DNA from: JBEBBU01 sp041158225
GTDB lineage: Bacteria > Pseudomonadota > Gammaproteobacteria > Methylococcales > Methylococcaceae
NCBI GenBank assembly: GCA_041158225.1
Contig: JBEBBU010000001.1
Location: 1 to 47,208, forward strand
Reading direction: 5' to 3'
DNA length: 47,208 nt
Made by a program: the position numbers and the translations under genes. Below the pieces are notes generated by a model, which ran no database searches, was not told the DNA's origin, and saw nothing but the letters and a program-made list of their open reading frames with translations. The stretch's first letter is position 1; each line of letters opens with the position of its first letter. This document shows, piece by piece, positions 9,455-18,231 of this stretch.

Positions 9455-10654
9455 ATGTCTGATTTACCTGTCCTGCGCCTGCGCAAAAACGAAGAACGCC
9501 GCCTTAAAACAGGTCATCTGTGGATATTCAGCAACGAAGTGGATACCGACAAGACTCCACTCAGACAGCATCAGGCAGGTGGGCTCGCCCTCATTCAGGA
9601 TAGCAAGGAACAGCCACTTGGTGTAGCTTATGTCAATCCTGATTCACTGATCTGCGCGCGTCTGCTGAGCAGGGATAGCAAAAGCACCATTGATGAAGCC
9701 TTTCTGCTTAAACGCTTAAGCAGAGCTCTGCATATGCGGGAACTGCTTTTCCCTGAACCGTATTACCGGCTGGTCTATGGTGAAAGCGACGGGCTGCCAG
9801 GTGTTGTCATCGACCGACTGGGGGATGTCCTGGTACTGCAGACCAGTACCGCTGGCGCTGAAAAGCTGCAGGACATGCTGCTCTCGCTGCTGGTCAAACT
9901 GCTGTCACCCAGAACCATTGTCATCAAGAATACATCCAGCCTGCGTCATCTGGAAAAACTTGATCTTTATACCCGCATTGAAGGCGAACCACTCACAGGC
10001 CCCGTGTGTATCCAGGAAAATGGCGCCCGTTTCCTGGTTGATCCGGTCGAGGGACAGAAGACCGGCTGGTTTTTTGACCACCGCGACAATCGCGCACGAG
10101 TTGCAGCATCCTCCCGTTACCTTAGGGTACTGGATCTGTTTTCCTATACAGGTGCATGGGGGATACAGGCAGCCCTTGGCGGTGCTGAGAGCGTGGACTG
10201 TGTTGATAGTTCAGAAGCAGCGCTTGGCCTCGCCAGTGAAAACGCACGCCTGAATCAGGTTGGCGACCGCATGCGCTTCCGGAAAGAAGATGTCTTCGAG
10301 TTTCTCAAGCAGGCGCGGAGCAAACGTAACCGCTATGATCTTATCGTGCTTGACCCTCCTGCCCTCATCAAGCGAAAAAAAGATCTCAAGGCCGGCCTTG
10401 AAGCCTACCACCGCCTGAATCAGGCAGCACTACAGGTGCTGAATCCTGGCGGAATTCTTGTCTCGGCTTCATGCAGCTACAATCTGCCCCGAACCCAGCT
10501 GCTGGACATTCTGCGAACTGCTGGAAGACATCTTGACCGTCATCTCGTTGTCTTTTCCCAGGGAGGCCAGGGCGCTGATCACCCAGTGCTGCCCTCCATA
10601 CCCGAAACAGATTATCTGAAAGCATTTTTCTGCCATGCATCTCTCAAGCTCTGA
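9455..10654 (+). CDS. rlmI: 23S rRNA m5C1962 methyltransferase RlmI
   Basis: SAM-dependent methyltransferase of 399 residues. An N-terminal PUA domain (LRKNEERRLKTGHLWIFSNEV) is followed by an RlmI/RlmK central region (YGESDGLPGVVIDRLGD, EGQKTGWFFDHRDNR) and the Rossmann catalytic domain (VLDLFSYTGAWGIQAAL, DLIVLDPPALIK, SASCSYN). The cysteine in SASCSYN is the expected catalytic thiol. The start ATG follows AGGA. The 3' end overlaps bioA by 20 bases. Confidence 0.94.
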   Translation: MSDLPVLRLRKNEERRLKTGHLWIFSNEVDTDKTPLRQHQAGGLALIQDSKEQPLGVAYVNPDSLICARLLSRDSKSTIDEAFLLKRLSRALHMRELLFPEPYYRLVYGESDGLPGVVIDRLGDVLVLQTSTAGAEKLQDMLLSLLVKLLSPRTIVIKNTSSLRHLEKLDLYTRIEGEPLTGPVCIQENGARFLVDPVEGQKTGWFFDHRDNRARVAASSRYLRVLDLFSYTGAWGIQAALGGAESVDCVDSSEAALGLASENARLNQVGDRMRFRKEDVFEFLKQARSKRNRYDLIVLDPPALIKRKKDLKAGLEAYHRLNQAALQVLNPGGILVSASCSYNLPRTQLLDILRTAGRHLDRHLVVFSQGGQGADHPVLPSIPETDYLKAFFCHASLKL

Positions 10655-11996
10655 GCAGTGGGCCAGCCGCGATCTGCAAGTCCTCTGGCACCCATGCACA
10701 CAGATGCAGGATCACGAGGCATTTCCACCCGTGACCATCCAGCGGGGCGATGGGGTATGGCTTGAAGACCATGCTGGCAAGCGTTACCTGGATGCCATCA
10801 GTTCATGGTGGGTTAACCTGTTTGGCCACACTCACCCACACATTACACAGGCCCTGAGCACTCAGCTGCAGACATTGGAGCATACGCTTTTTGCCGGATT
10901 CAGCCATGAACCCGGCATCCTGCTGGCCGAGCAGCTTGTGACCCTGACCCCTGAAGGCCTGCAACGCTGTTTCTATGCGGACAATGGCTCATCGGCCATT
11001 GAAGTAGCGCTGAAGATGAGCTTTCATTACTGGCTCAACGAGACAGGCACCACCCGCAAACAGAAGTTCATCACGCTTGAAAACAGCTACCACGGTGAAA
11101 CACTGGGAGCGCTTGCCGTAGGCGATGTCAGTCTTTACCGGCAGACCTATCAGCCGCTACTGATGTCATCCCTGACCGTCCCTGCACCCGACCGCTGGCA
11201 GGCTGCGGTACTGGGTGTGGATGAAGATGCCTATGTCAGCCAGTGCGCCGCAAAGCTTGAAGCACTGCTTGAGGTTCATGCCGAAGAAGTATGCGCCCTG
11301 ATACTGGAGCCCCTACTGCAATGTGCTGGCGGCATGCGCATGTATCCCGCAACCTATCTCGTGCGGGCACGCCAACTCTGCGACCGCTATGGCATTCACC
11401 TCATTGCGGACGAAATTGCGACAGGCTTTGGCAGAACCGGCACCATGTTTGCGTGTGAACAGGCAGATATCACGCCTGATTTTCTATGCCTTTCGAAAGG
11501 ACTTACCGGCGGCTACCTGCCACTGTCCGCAGTACTGACCCGGCAATCAGTCTATGATGCCTTCTATGCTGAATATACCCAGATGAAGGCCTTTCTGCAC
11601 TCTCACAGCTATACAGGCAATCCGCTGGCATGCCGCGCTGCACTGGCGACGCTCGAACTGTTCGCATCCGGCAATACACTCAGCAGTAACAGGAAACTTG
11701 CCGCTCATATGTCACGGGCTGCTGAACCATTCAGGCATCACCCGAATGTTGCAGATGTCCGCCAGTGCGGCATGGTTCTGGCCATTGAATTGGCTCAGGA
11801 TCGCAGGTCAAAACAGCCTTTTCCATGGCAGGAAAGAAGGGGATACAGATTTTACCATGCAGCCCTGAAGCGGGGACTACTGCTGAGACCTCTGGGTAAT
11901 GTGATCTACTTCATGCCCCCCTATGTCATTACTCCTGATGAAATTGACTGGCTGTTCAGTGAGGCTTTTCTGGCACTTGAAGAGGTCATACGCTGA
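10635..11996 (+). CDS. bioA: Adenosylmethionine-8-amino-7-oxononanoate aminotransferase
   Basis: Biotin pathway enzyme that transfers the amino group of SAM to KAPA, giving DAPA. 453 residues; class III PLP aminotransferase. Signature parts: DLQVLWHPCTQMQDHE at the N-terminus (the conserved substrate-binding WHPxTQ), SSWWVNLFGHTHP, YADNGSSAIEVALKM, SYHGETLGALAVGD, LIADEIATGFGRTG and LSKGLTGGYLPLS with the PLP lysine. The ATG lies inside the end of rlmI, so translation is coupled. Other bio genes are absent from the window. The product supports the biotin-dependent AccB upstream. Confidence 0.95.
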   Translation: MHLSSSEQWASRDLQVLWHPCTQMQDHEAFPPVTIQRGDGVWLEDHAGKRYLDAISSWWVNLFGHTHPHITQALSTQLQTLEHTLFAGFSHEPGILLAEQLVTLTPEGLQRCFYADNGSSAIEVALKMSFHYWLNETGTTRKQKFITLENSYHGETLGALAVGDVSLYRQTYQPLLMSSLTVPAPDRWQAAVLGVDEDAYVSQCAAKLEALLEVHAEEVCALILEPLLQCAGGMRMYPATYLVRARQLCDRYGIHLIADEIATGFGRTGTMFACEQADITPDFLCLSKGLTGGYLPLSAVLTRQSVYDAFYAEYTQMKAFLHSHSYTGNPLACRAALATLELFASGNTLSSNRKLAAHMSRAAEPFRHHPNVADVRQCGMVLAIELAQDRRSKQPFPWQERRGYRFYHAALKRGLLLRPLGNVIYFMPPYVITPDEIDWLFSEAFLALEEVIR

Positions 11997-12739
11997 TGCG
12001 CATTTCACGGATTTATCTGGATCAGGATCTGGAGAATGGAGATCTGCTGCAAATTCATGGCGACAGGGCTCATTACATCAAAAATGTACTTCGCCTGAAA
12101 CCAGGCAATGAACTGGTCATCTTCAATGGACGCGGGATGGAAGCATCAGCCAGAATTGGAACGCAGACTGAGCGGAACATGCTGATGATCGAGATTGACA
12201 CCGTACAGCAAGCCAACCGTGAATCGTCGCTGCCCATTCACCTTGCGCTGGGTATCTCGAGAGCTGAACGTATGGATTTTGCACTGCAGAAGGCAGTAGA
12301 AATGGGGGTCAGCACCATCACTCCACTGCTGACCGCGCACTGCGTGGTTCAGCTTGACGAGCGGAAGCGTCAGCAACGTCATGAACACTGGCATGGTATT
12401 GTACTTTCAGCCTGCGAACAGTCGGGAAGAACCAGCCTGCCTGTGTTGCACAAGGCAGAGAAACTGCCGGAATGGATGGACACTACCAGCTTACAGGGCC
12501 GGGCACTGGTACTGGACCCCAAGTCTGACCACGGCCTTGCCAGCATACCCCCTCCCTGTCATCAGCAAGGCTGCACAGTGCTTATCGGCCCTGAAGGCGG
12601 ACTGAGTCATGCGGAACATGCTGTGGCTACAGCTTCAGGTTTCACGCCAGTAAGACTTGGCCCCCGTATTCTTCGAACAGAAACCGCCGTACTGGCGACG
12701 CTGGCCGCACTACAGCTGCTCTGGGGTGACATGGGGTGA
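11996..12739 (+). CDS. rsmE: 16S rRNA m3U1498 methyltransferase RsmE
   Basis: SPOUT-family methyltransferase of 247 residues that methylates N3 of U1498 in 16S rRNA. N-terminal PUA-like part (HYIKNVLRLKPGNELVIFNGRG), then LALGISRAERMDFALQKAVEMGV, SACEQSGRTSLPVL, and the knot with LIGPEGGLSHAE and LGPRILRTETAVLATLAALQ. The start overlaps the bioA stop (TGATG). It closes the plus-strand run that began at accB and faces the convergent mtdB pair. Confidence 0.95.
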   Translation: MRISRIYLDQDLENGDLLQIHGDRAHYIKNVLRLKPGNELVIFNGRGMEASARIGTQTERNMLMIEIDTVQQANRESSLPIHLALGISRAERMDFALQKAVEMGVSTITPLLTAHCVVQLDERKRQQRHEHWHGIVLSACEQSGRTSLPVLHKAEKLPEWMDTTSLQGRALVLDPKSDHGLASIPPPCHQQGCTVLIGPEGGLSHAEHAVATASGFTPVRLGPRILRTETAVLATLAALQLLWGDMG

Positions 12740-12759
12740 GAGCCACCGCCCTCACCCCA
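12732..12759. terminator. Hairpin between convergent rsmE and mtdB (possible terminator)
   Basis: A perfect nine-base inverted repeat, TGGGGTGAG at 12732-12740 and CTCACCCCA at 12751-12759, with a ten-base loop. It begins at the end of rsmE and lies between two converging genes, where a shared terminator would be expected. No T-run follows on either strand, so it is not a standard intrinsic terminator. Confidence 0.35.
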
Positions 12760-12777
12760 CCACGGGGGCATTCCTGC

Positions 12778-13683
12778 TCAGACCAGACTTCTGGCCTGCT
12801 CAAAAGCCTGCCTGAAGTCAAAATAACTGGGCTTGTCTGATTCATGCATCAGCACCAGCAGACGGTGCTGTAACTGGTATTTGATATCACCGATCGCCAG
12901 TGCTCCAATGCCGACAGCACCGGGCGAGTTGACGGCCAGCTCGAAAGGCGCACCATTGTCTTTTGAGCTGATACCCTCAATGCCCAGAGGTGGCACCGCG
13001 TTGACATCACCCGCCACCTTGAGCTGCTGTGCGTCTTTCAGCACACTGGCCCCCAGCACCTGGACACCAGCTTTAGCAGTGCAGAACACCACATCCGCAT
13101 CAGAAAGCAGTCTGGCCTTGTCTGCCTCCGAGCCTGCATGGGTACCGTGCATATTGACGCCATAAAGCGCATTGTATTCATTGGCGCGCTCAAGCGCATT
13201 ATCAATACTGAGGTGATCCACAATACTGACATTCATGCCGGCAAGCGAAGCAATAATGCCGGTAGCGGTCCCGACAGGACCTGTGCCGCCAAAAACGACA
13301 CCCCGCAATCCAGCCAGTTCCAGCCCATGCTGCAGACGCAACTGCTTTTCTACCAGGGCCACCAGAGCAGCAGCCGTCGTAAAGGCACCGCTGGGATCCA
13401 CCAGCACTGAAATCTCAAAGGGAGGCACCATGGCGGCTCTCGCTGCCTCCATCATGTCTCTGGCAAGGCGTAGATCCCTTCCCCCAATAAACGCTGCCGT
13501 TCTCTTGACACCAGCAGGACCGCGGGAAAAGATTGCGTCCTGGATAAGACCTCTGACGGATTCCAGCTCGACATTGTTGAAGGGGAAAAGAACGTCATAG
13601 CCAGCATCGACGGCCATATTCAGGTCAAAAGGACTGTTGTGGGGCATCGGGTCCAGCATGTACAGGACTGATCGCTTTTCCAT
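12778..13683 (-). CDS. mtdB: NAD(P)-dependent methylene-tetrahydromethanopterin dehydrogenase, paralogue 1
   Basis: Oxidises methylene-H4MPT to methenyl-H4MPT in bacterial formaldehyde oxidation. 301 residues, close to MtdB of Methylobacterium. Matches: an N-terminal YMLDPMPHNSPFDLNMAVDAG (MtdB has a similar LTP..SPFD..MA.DAG opening), DAIFSRGP, FIGGRD, PPFEISVLVDPSGAFTTAAA, the Rossmann loop VVFGGTGPVGTATG, and ASDVNAVPP-like KVAGDVNAVPPLGIEGI. It is followed only by the convergent rsmE. A second copy lies 33 bases upstream on the same strand. MtdA-type specificity is less likely because of the N-terminal resemblance to MtdB, but cofactor and pterin use cannot be fixed from sequence alone. 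I am confident of the family, less so of how the two copies differ. Confidence 0.82.
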   Translation of the reverse strand: MEKRSVLYMLDPMPHNSPFDLNMAVDAGYDVLFPFNNVELESVRGLIQDAIFSRGPAGVKRTAAFIGGRDLRLARDMMEAARAAMVPPFEISVLVDPSGAFTTAAALVALVEKQLRLQHGLELAGLRGVVFGGTGPVGTATGIIASLAGMNVSIVDHLSIDNALERANEYNALYGVNMHGTHAGSEADKARLLSDADVVFCTAKAGVQVLGASVLKDAQQLKVAGDVNAVPPLGIEGISSKDNGAPFELAVNSPGAVGIGALAIGDIKYQLQHRLLVLMHESDKPSYFDFRQAFEQARSLV

Positions 13684-13716
13684 AATGGTTTCTCTTACTC
13701 TGTTGAATTCGTTGTC

Positions 13717-14631
13717 TCAACCAGCCACAAGGTGTCTGGCAATCTCGAAAGCCTGTTCATAGTGCAGAAACACGGGGCGGTCTTCCTTGCTTTTTCTGGA
13801 TCGCATCATTTCAAGCAGACGGTGCTGGGTCTGCGACTTGATGTTCCCTACAGCAAGAGAACCAAAACCAATGGCGCCAGATGTAGAACCATGTACAGGT
13901 TCTCCATTAGCCAGCGCATTCAGCCCTGCAATTCCGGCTGGAGGAACGGCGTTGACATCCGCTGCAGCCTTGAGACGGGTCGCCGATGCTATCTGCGCCG
14001 CACTCATGACCTCAACACCAGCTGCTGCCGTTGCAAAAACAACTTCAGCTATCTTTAGCAGACCGTCCTTGCCTTCATCTGCCATACCTACAAGAGGGTA
14101 TTTACCCATGCGATAGGTTGCATTACATGTGTCAGCAATTACCTGTGTCTTGTCCAGTTGACGTCCGACCAGCGTCACCTTGCCGCCAGCCTGGGAAACC
14201 AGTATGGCCGCAATCTGGCCTACAGGCCCGGTTCCGCCCAGAACAGCAACTTCCCTGTCCATGAAACCTGCGCCATGTGAAGCCATTAACTCCCGCTCTA
14301 CCAGCGCTACCATGGCGGCGGCAGTGGTAAATGCACCGCTGGGATCTGCCAGAACTGAAACCTCGAAAGGAGGCGTCATGGAGTTTCGGGTAATATCCAG
14401 CATATCCATCGCTGTTTTAACATCGCGCCCCCCAATGAAAATACCACTGCGGCGCACGGCGCCTGGACTTCTGCAGAAAATGACATCCTGCACCATGGCG
14501 GTAATTTCCCGAACATCAAGCTGGGTGTAGGACAGCAATGTCTCCCAGCCTGCATCAGCGGCCATGGTGGCATCAAATGGGCTGATATTTTTTTCTGGGG
14601 TGAACATGTGCAGGATATAGGGTTTTTCCAC
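13717..14631 (-). CDS. mtdB: NAD(P)-dependent methylene-tetrahydromethanopterin dehydrogenase, paralogue 2
   Basis: 304 residues, a diverged tandem copy of the preceding gene. It shares the SPFDATMAADAGWE opening, QDVIFCRSPGAVRRSGIFIGGRD, PPFEVSVLADPSGAFTTAAA, the nucleotide loop VAVLGGTGPVGQIA, and AADVNAVPPAGIAGL, and is slightly closer to Methylobacterium MtdB at its N-terminus (YILHMFTPEKNISPFD). The start is GTG at 14631 with GGAG six bases upstream. It follows lgt by 57 bases at the end of a long minus-strand run. Either copy could be the main H4MPT enzyme; the other may use a different cofactor or pterin. No other H4MPT-pathway gene (fae, mch, ftr, fhc) is in the window. Confidence 0.84.
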   Translation of the reverse strand: MEKPYILHMFTPEKNISPFDATMAADAGWETLLSYTQLDVREITAMVQDVIFCRSPGAVRRSGIFIGGRDVKTAMDMLDITRNSMTPPFEVSVLADPSGAFTTAAAMVALVERELMASHGAGFMDREVAVLGGTGPVGQIAAILVSQAGGKVTLVGRQLDKTQVIADTCNATYRMGKYPLVGMADEGKDGLLKIAEVVFATAAAGVEVMSAAQIASATRLKAAADVNAVPPAGIAGLNALANGEPVHGSTSGAIGFGSLAVGNIKSQTQHRLLEMMRSRKSKEDRPVFLHYEQAFEIARHLVAG

Positions 14632-14688
14632 AGCAGACTCCGTTATTCATGCATGGCAGGATACAGATACGGATTATAGCAGATCGTG

Positions 14689-15492
14689 TCATCCGGCCGG
14701 ATTTCTGTCCTGCTTATGTGCACGCCAGATCAGATAACTGCCAGTCAGCACTAGTGGAAGGCTGAGCATCTGCCCCATCGTAAGCGGAAGGGAACTGACC
14801 AGCCAGCGCGCCTGCTCAGGTTTGAAAAACTCCAGCAGGATGCGGGCACCATAAACCATGACCAGAAAATTTCCGAAAAGCAGCCCCCGACAGGCACCTG
14901 CTCCGCGATGGTAGTAAGCATGCCACTGGTAGATGAAAATCAGCAGGTAAGCAAATGATTCATATAACTGGACGGGGTGGCGCAGAAGGTCATCCACCCG
15001 CAGAAAGCGTACCGCCCAAGGTATATCTCCGGCGGGGATACCGTAAAGCTCTGAATTACAGAAATTTCCAAGACGGATGAGGCAACCGGACAGTGGAACC
15101 GCCATGCCAATCCTGTCACACAACCAGAGGAAGGAACAGGAGGGATATAACTTTGCATAAAGGAGAATGCTGGCAAGAATACCGGCCACCGCTCCATGAC
15201 TGGCAAGACCGCCTTTCCAGACCTTGAATACCTCCATGGGATGTGCCAGGAAGTAACCAGGGTCATAGAAAAGCACAAAACCAAGACGGGCGCCGACAAG
15301 AGTACCGGCAATCACCAGAAGTGCCAGATCATAAACCAGATCTGCATCCCTGTGTTCACGCCTGTAAATCCATCTGAACAACAGCAGGCCATAGATGAAG
15401 GTAGAGGCAAAAAACAGGCCGTACCAGCGCACCGGCCAGATCATTTCATGCCAGGCAAAGGTGAAGGCTACTGGTGAAAGATTCCAGTCCAT
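14689..15492 (-). CDS. lgt: Prolipoprotein diacylglyceryl transferase
   Basis: Inner-membrane enzyme that attaches diacylglycerol to the lipobox cysteine of prelipoproteins. 267 residues, several transmembrane helices. Signatures: PVRWYGLFFA, GARLGFVLFYDP, WKGGLASHGAVAG (the catalytic-site region), CDRIGMAVPLSGCLIRLGNFCNSELYG (the Lgt signature with RxGNFxNxE) and HPVQLYES. The start ATG at 15492 lies 17 bases after the ferredoxin stop, so the two are co-transcribed. At least one likely client, the ApbE lipoprotein, is encoded in this window. Confidence 0.94.
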   Translation of the reverse strand: MDWNLSPVAFTFAWHEMIWPVRWYGLFFASTFIYGLLLFRWIYRREHRDADLVYDLALLVIAGTLVGARLGFVLFYDPGYFLAHPMEVFKVWKGGLASHGAVAGILASILLYAKLYPSCSFLWLCDRIGMAVPLSGCLIRLGNFCNSELYGIPAGDIPWAVRFLRVDDLLRHPVQLYESFAYLLIFIYQWHAYYHRGAGACRGLLFGNFLVMVYGARILLEFFKPEQARWLVSSLPLTMGQMLSLPLVLTGSYLIWRAHKQDRNPAG

Positions 15493-15509
15493 GAAAAAGC
15501 GCTCCTGCC

Positions 15510-15767
15510 CTATTTCTGGCTGGCTGCATTCAGTCGCTGGAACTTCTCCTGCAACGTCTCCCTGCTCTCAACATGGGAAGGATCCGGATCAATACATTCG
15601 ACCGGACAGACTTCAACACACTGAGGCTTGTCAAAATGACCTACGCATTCGGTACACAGACCAGGTTCGATGACATAAATGAGTTCTCCCTGATGGATGG
15701 CTCCATTGGGACACTCGGGTTCACATACATCACAGTTGATGCATTCGTCATTGATAATGAGCGCCAT
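15510..15767 (-). CDS. 2[4Fe-4S] ferredoxin, YfhL/Allochromatium type
   Basis: 85-residue electron carrier with two cluster motifs: CINCDVCEPECPNGAI and CTECVGHFDKPQCVEVCPVECI. The longer CxxC...C spacing in the second motif and the C-terminal helix are typical of the low-potential Allochromatium-type (YfhL) ferredoxins of gammaproteobacteria, which often sit next to coaD as here. The coaD stop is only 28 bases upstream. The redox partner is not evident from context. Confidence 0.92.
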   Translation of the reverse strand: MALIINDECINCDVCEPECPNGAIHQGELIYVIEPGLCTECVGHFDKPQCVEVCPVECIDPDPSHVESRETLQEKFQRLNAASQK

Positions 15768-15795
15768 GAAAAATCAACTCCAGAAAAAAGCATGC

Positions 15796-16296
15796 TCAGC
15801 AGACTCTGGCGGAGGATGATCCAAATCTTTCCACCAGCGCACGACTGACATGGTCGGGCACAAATTCATTAAGATCACCACCCAGACGTGCTATTTCACG
15901 AATGATGGTTGAAGACACAAAAGTATAGCGGTCACCGGGGGTAAGAAACAGGGTTTCCAGTTCCGGTGCCAGCGCACGATTCATACCCGCCAGCTGAAAT
16001 TCGAACTCAAAATCCGAAACCGCCCTGAGGCCACGCAGGATGACACTGGCCTGCTGCTTTCTGGCAAAATCCACAAGCAGGCAGTTGAAGCCCAGTACCT
16101 TGACTCCAGCAATATGCGCCGTTGCCTTTTCAGCAAGCGATATTCTTTCTTCAAGCGTGAAAAGAGGAGCCTTGCTGCTATTTTCCGCCACCGCCAGAAT
16201 AACGCCATCAAACAGACGGCTGGCCCTGACCAGCAGATCCACATGCCCCAGTGTTATGGGATCAAACGTACCCGGATAAATTGCCAAAGCCTTCAT
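15796..16296 (-). CDS. coaD: Phosphopantetheine adenylyltransferase
   Basis: Fourth step of coenzyme A synthesis: adenylylation of 4'-phosphopantetheine. About 166 residues, normal for this hexameric enzyme. It opens AIYPGTFDPITLGHVDLL, with the TxGH nucleotidyltransferase motif, and has ILRGLRAVSDFEFEFQLAGMN and the ISSTIIRE-like FVSSTIIREIARLGGD near the end. The ATG overlaps the rsmD stop (TGATG), the usual rsmD-coaD arrangement. A longer in-frame extension upstream to 16392 would run inside rsmD and is not conserved. Confidence 0.96.
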   Translation of the reverse strand: MKALAIYPGTFDPITLGHVDLLVRASRLFDGVILAVAENSSKAPLFTLEERISLAEKATAHIAGVKVLGFNCLLVDFARKQQASVILRGLRAVSDFEFEFQLAGMNRALAPELETLFLTPGDRYTFVSSTIIREIARLGGDLNEFVPDHVSRALVERFGSSSARVC

Positions 16297-16892
16297 CAAA
16301 CCAGTTCCTCTACTAACCCTGTTACCTGTACAGACCGCCTGAACAGGCGGGAACTGACATCCCCTGCGCGACACTCTTTCCATACATCCCAAGATGCGGG
16401 CATACGCAGAGCCTGCCGCTTTGCCGCTGTCTCGACATAAATACAGGCACCGGAGGCCAGCCAGCCCCCCTGCTCAAGATACACCAGACATGGCTCAAGC
16501 AGTTCCGAACTGAATGGTGGATCCATAAAAACGAGATCAAACTGCTCACCACGACCGTTATGCCTGAGAAACCTGCAGGCATCATCCCGAACCACACGCA
16601 ACAGATGACCTGCCCCAAGCTTTTCACAGTTATCCCGCAGGGCTTGCACCGCCAGTGGATGCTTTTCAATCAGCATCACACTGGCAGCACCGCGCGATGC
16701 TGCCTCAAAACCCAGCGCACCACTCCCAGCAAAAAGATCCAGACAGCGCGCACCCGCAATATCATGTTGCAACCAGTTGAACAGCGTTTCGCGTATCCGC
16801 CCGGGAGTAGGGCGGAGACCATCCACAGGCGAAAAGTGCAGCCGGCGACTACGCCATGAGCCCCCGATAATACGCAGTTCATTATCGGGCAT
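16296..16892 (-). CDS. rsmD: 16S rRNA m2G966 methyltransferase RsmD
   Basis: SAM-dependent methyltransferase of 198 residues. It begins with RIIGGSWRSRRL and GLRPTPGRIRETLFNWL, followed by the Rossmann motif CLDLFAGSGALGFEAASRGA and the catalytic VFMDPPFSSEL. The start lies 11 bases inside the end of the upstream M16-family gene, and its stop overlaps the coaD start. The order M16 pair-rsmD-coaD is common in gamma- and betaproteobacteria. Confidence 0.95.
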   Translation of the reverse strand: MPDNELRIIGGSWRSRRLHFSPVDGLRPTPGRIRETLFNWLQHDIAGARCLDLFAGSGALGFEAASRGAASVMLIEKHPLAVQALRDNCEKLGAGHLLRVVRDDACRFLRHNGRGEQFDLVFMDPPFSSELLEPCLVYLEQGGWLASGACIYVETAAKRQALRMPASWDVWKECRAGDVSSRLFRRSVQVTGLVEELV

Positions 16893-18231
16893 TGGATCCA
16901 GTCACTCCATTTGCCCCCCTTGCACCACCACCCACCAGCACCGTCCGCATGGACTGGGGATTGATCCGTCTCTTCCACGCATCTTTTATCTGCTCAAGGG
17001 TAACAGCCTCGACCTTTTGCGTGAACACATCCAGATAATTCAGCGGTAGCTGGTAAAAAGCGATCTGGGATACCTGCTCCAGCCATTTCCGGTTGCTATC
17101 CAGGCGGAGCACGAATCCACCCGTGATATTGCTCTTGGAGGCCTTGAGTTCATCAGCACCTGGCCCATCTGCGATGAAAGCAGCCAGGGTGTCCCTGAGC
17201 ACAGATAGCGCCTGCTCAGCCTGATCATTCCGGGTCTGCAATCCCATCATGAACGGCCCCTCAACTTTCAATGGGTAAAAATAGCTGTAAGCACTGTAGG
17301 AAAGTCCGCGTTTTTCCCTCACCTCGTGACTGATTCTGGAAACCAGGCCACTACCGCCCAGTATATGGTTCCCTACATACAGTGGAAAATAATCAGGATC
17401 TCCAACTTTCAGGCCTGGCATGCCTACAAAAATATGCGTCTGTTCCGAAGGAAATGGCTCGCGCACATCAGCACCTGCGGTACCTGCCGCAACGCCTGGC
17501 AAAGGCTCTGGTTTCTGGCCTTCTGGCAGGGCTGCCACAAGCTGTTCGGCAATCTGCTCTGCCTGCTGTCGCTCAATAGCACCCACCATCACCACCGTAG
17601 CATTCCGGGCGACGAAATAGCGTTGGTGAAATCTGCGCAGATCCTCAGGCGTTAGTGCGGACACACTATCCGCATAACCTTCCTTGGGATGCGCATAGGG
17701 ATGGCTGCCATAAACCTGCTCGAAAAAACGCATGCCGGCAATATCTCCGGGAGACTCCTCGCGCTGCTGGAGTGACAGCAGGACATTCTGTCTTTCACGC
17801 TGGAAGTCAGCGTCAGCAAATACTGGCTTTGCCAGTACCAGTGCCGCTGTTTCGAGTGCTGGCGTCAGGATATCCTGCCGGGTCAGCGCTCTGAGACTGA
17901 TACTGGTGTAATCCCGCCCTGCTCCTGTCACCAGCTGGGCGCCCAGGCTGTCCATACTGCGAGCAATGGCATCCGCATCCATTGAGCCAGCACCAGCATC
18001 CAGCATGGCGGCGGTCAGCGAAGCTATGCCAGGCCTGTCACCATCGCGGGCGGTCCCTGCATCCAGCATGACCCGGACATCCAGCAGCGGAAGACCATCA
18101 ATAGGCGCAAAATAAATCTCAGCCCCACGCTGGCTGGTCCAGTGCTGGATCTGAGGCAAAGCCAGAGCGCTCCATGAAACCAGCGATAATCCTGACACCA
18201 GCAGTACACGCCATAAATGTCTAACGGACAT
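16882..18231 (-). CDS. M16 peptidase family protein, non-catalytic subunit
   Basis: About 449 residues with a signal peptide (about 1-25, ending near SALALPQ). It has the two-domain insulinase/pitrilysin fold: DVRVMLDAGTARDGDRPGIA in the position of the zinc site, but no HxxEH, so zinc is not bound there. The second half has ILGGSGLVSRISHEVREKRGLSYSAYSYF, the Arg/Tyr-bearing motif that completes the partner's active site in two-chain M16 enzymes. ATG 18231 has GAGG upstream and overlaps the end of the catalytic gene, so the two are made together. It is likely a periplasmic heterodimer. The substrate is unknown. Confidence 0.9.
   Translation of the reverse strand: MSVRHLWRVLLVSGLSLVSWSALALPQIQHWTSQRGAEIYFAPIDGLPLLDVRVMLDAGTARDGDRPGIASLTAAMLDAGAGSMDADAIARSMDSLGAQLVTGAGRDYTSISLRALTRQDILTPALETAALVLAKPVFADADFQRERQNVLLSLQQREESPGDIAGMRFFEQVYGSHPYAHPKEGYADSVSALTPEDLRRFHQRYFVARNATVVMVGAIERQQAEQIAEQLVAALPEGQKPEPLPGVAAGTAGADVREPFPSEQTHIFVGMPGLKVGDPDYFPLYVGNHILGGSGLVSRISHEVREKRGLSYSAYSYFYPLKVEGPFMMGLQTRNDQAEQALSVLRDTLAAFIADGPGADELKASKSNITGGFVLRLDSNRKWLEQVSQIAFYQLPLNYLDVFTQKVEAVTLEQIKDAWKRRINPQSMRTVLVGGGARGANGVTGSNAR

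Noticed and set aside
16882..18231. M16 gene lacking HxxEH considered as a pseudogene
   Set aside because: The frame is full length with a signal peptide and the C-domain Arg/Tyr motif, as in known non-catalytic partners.
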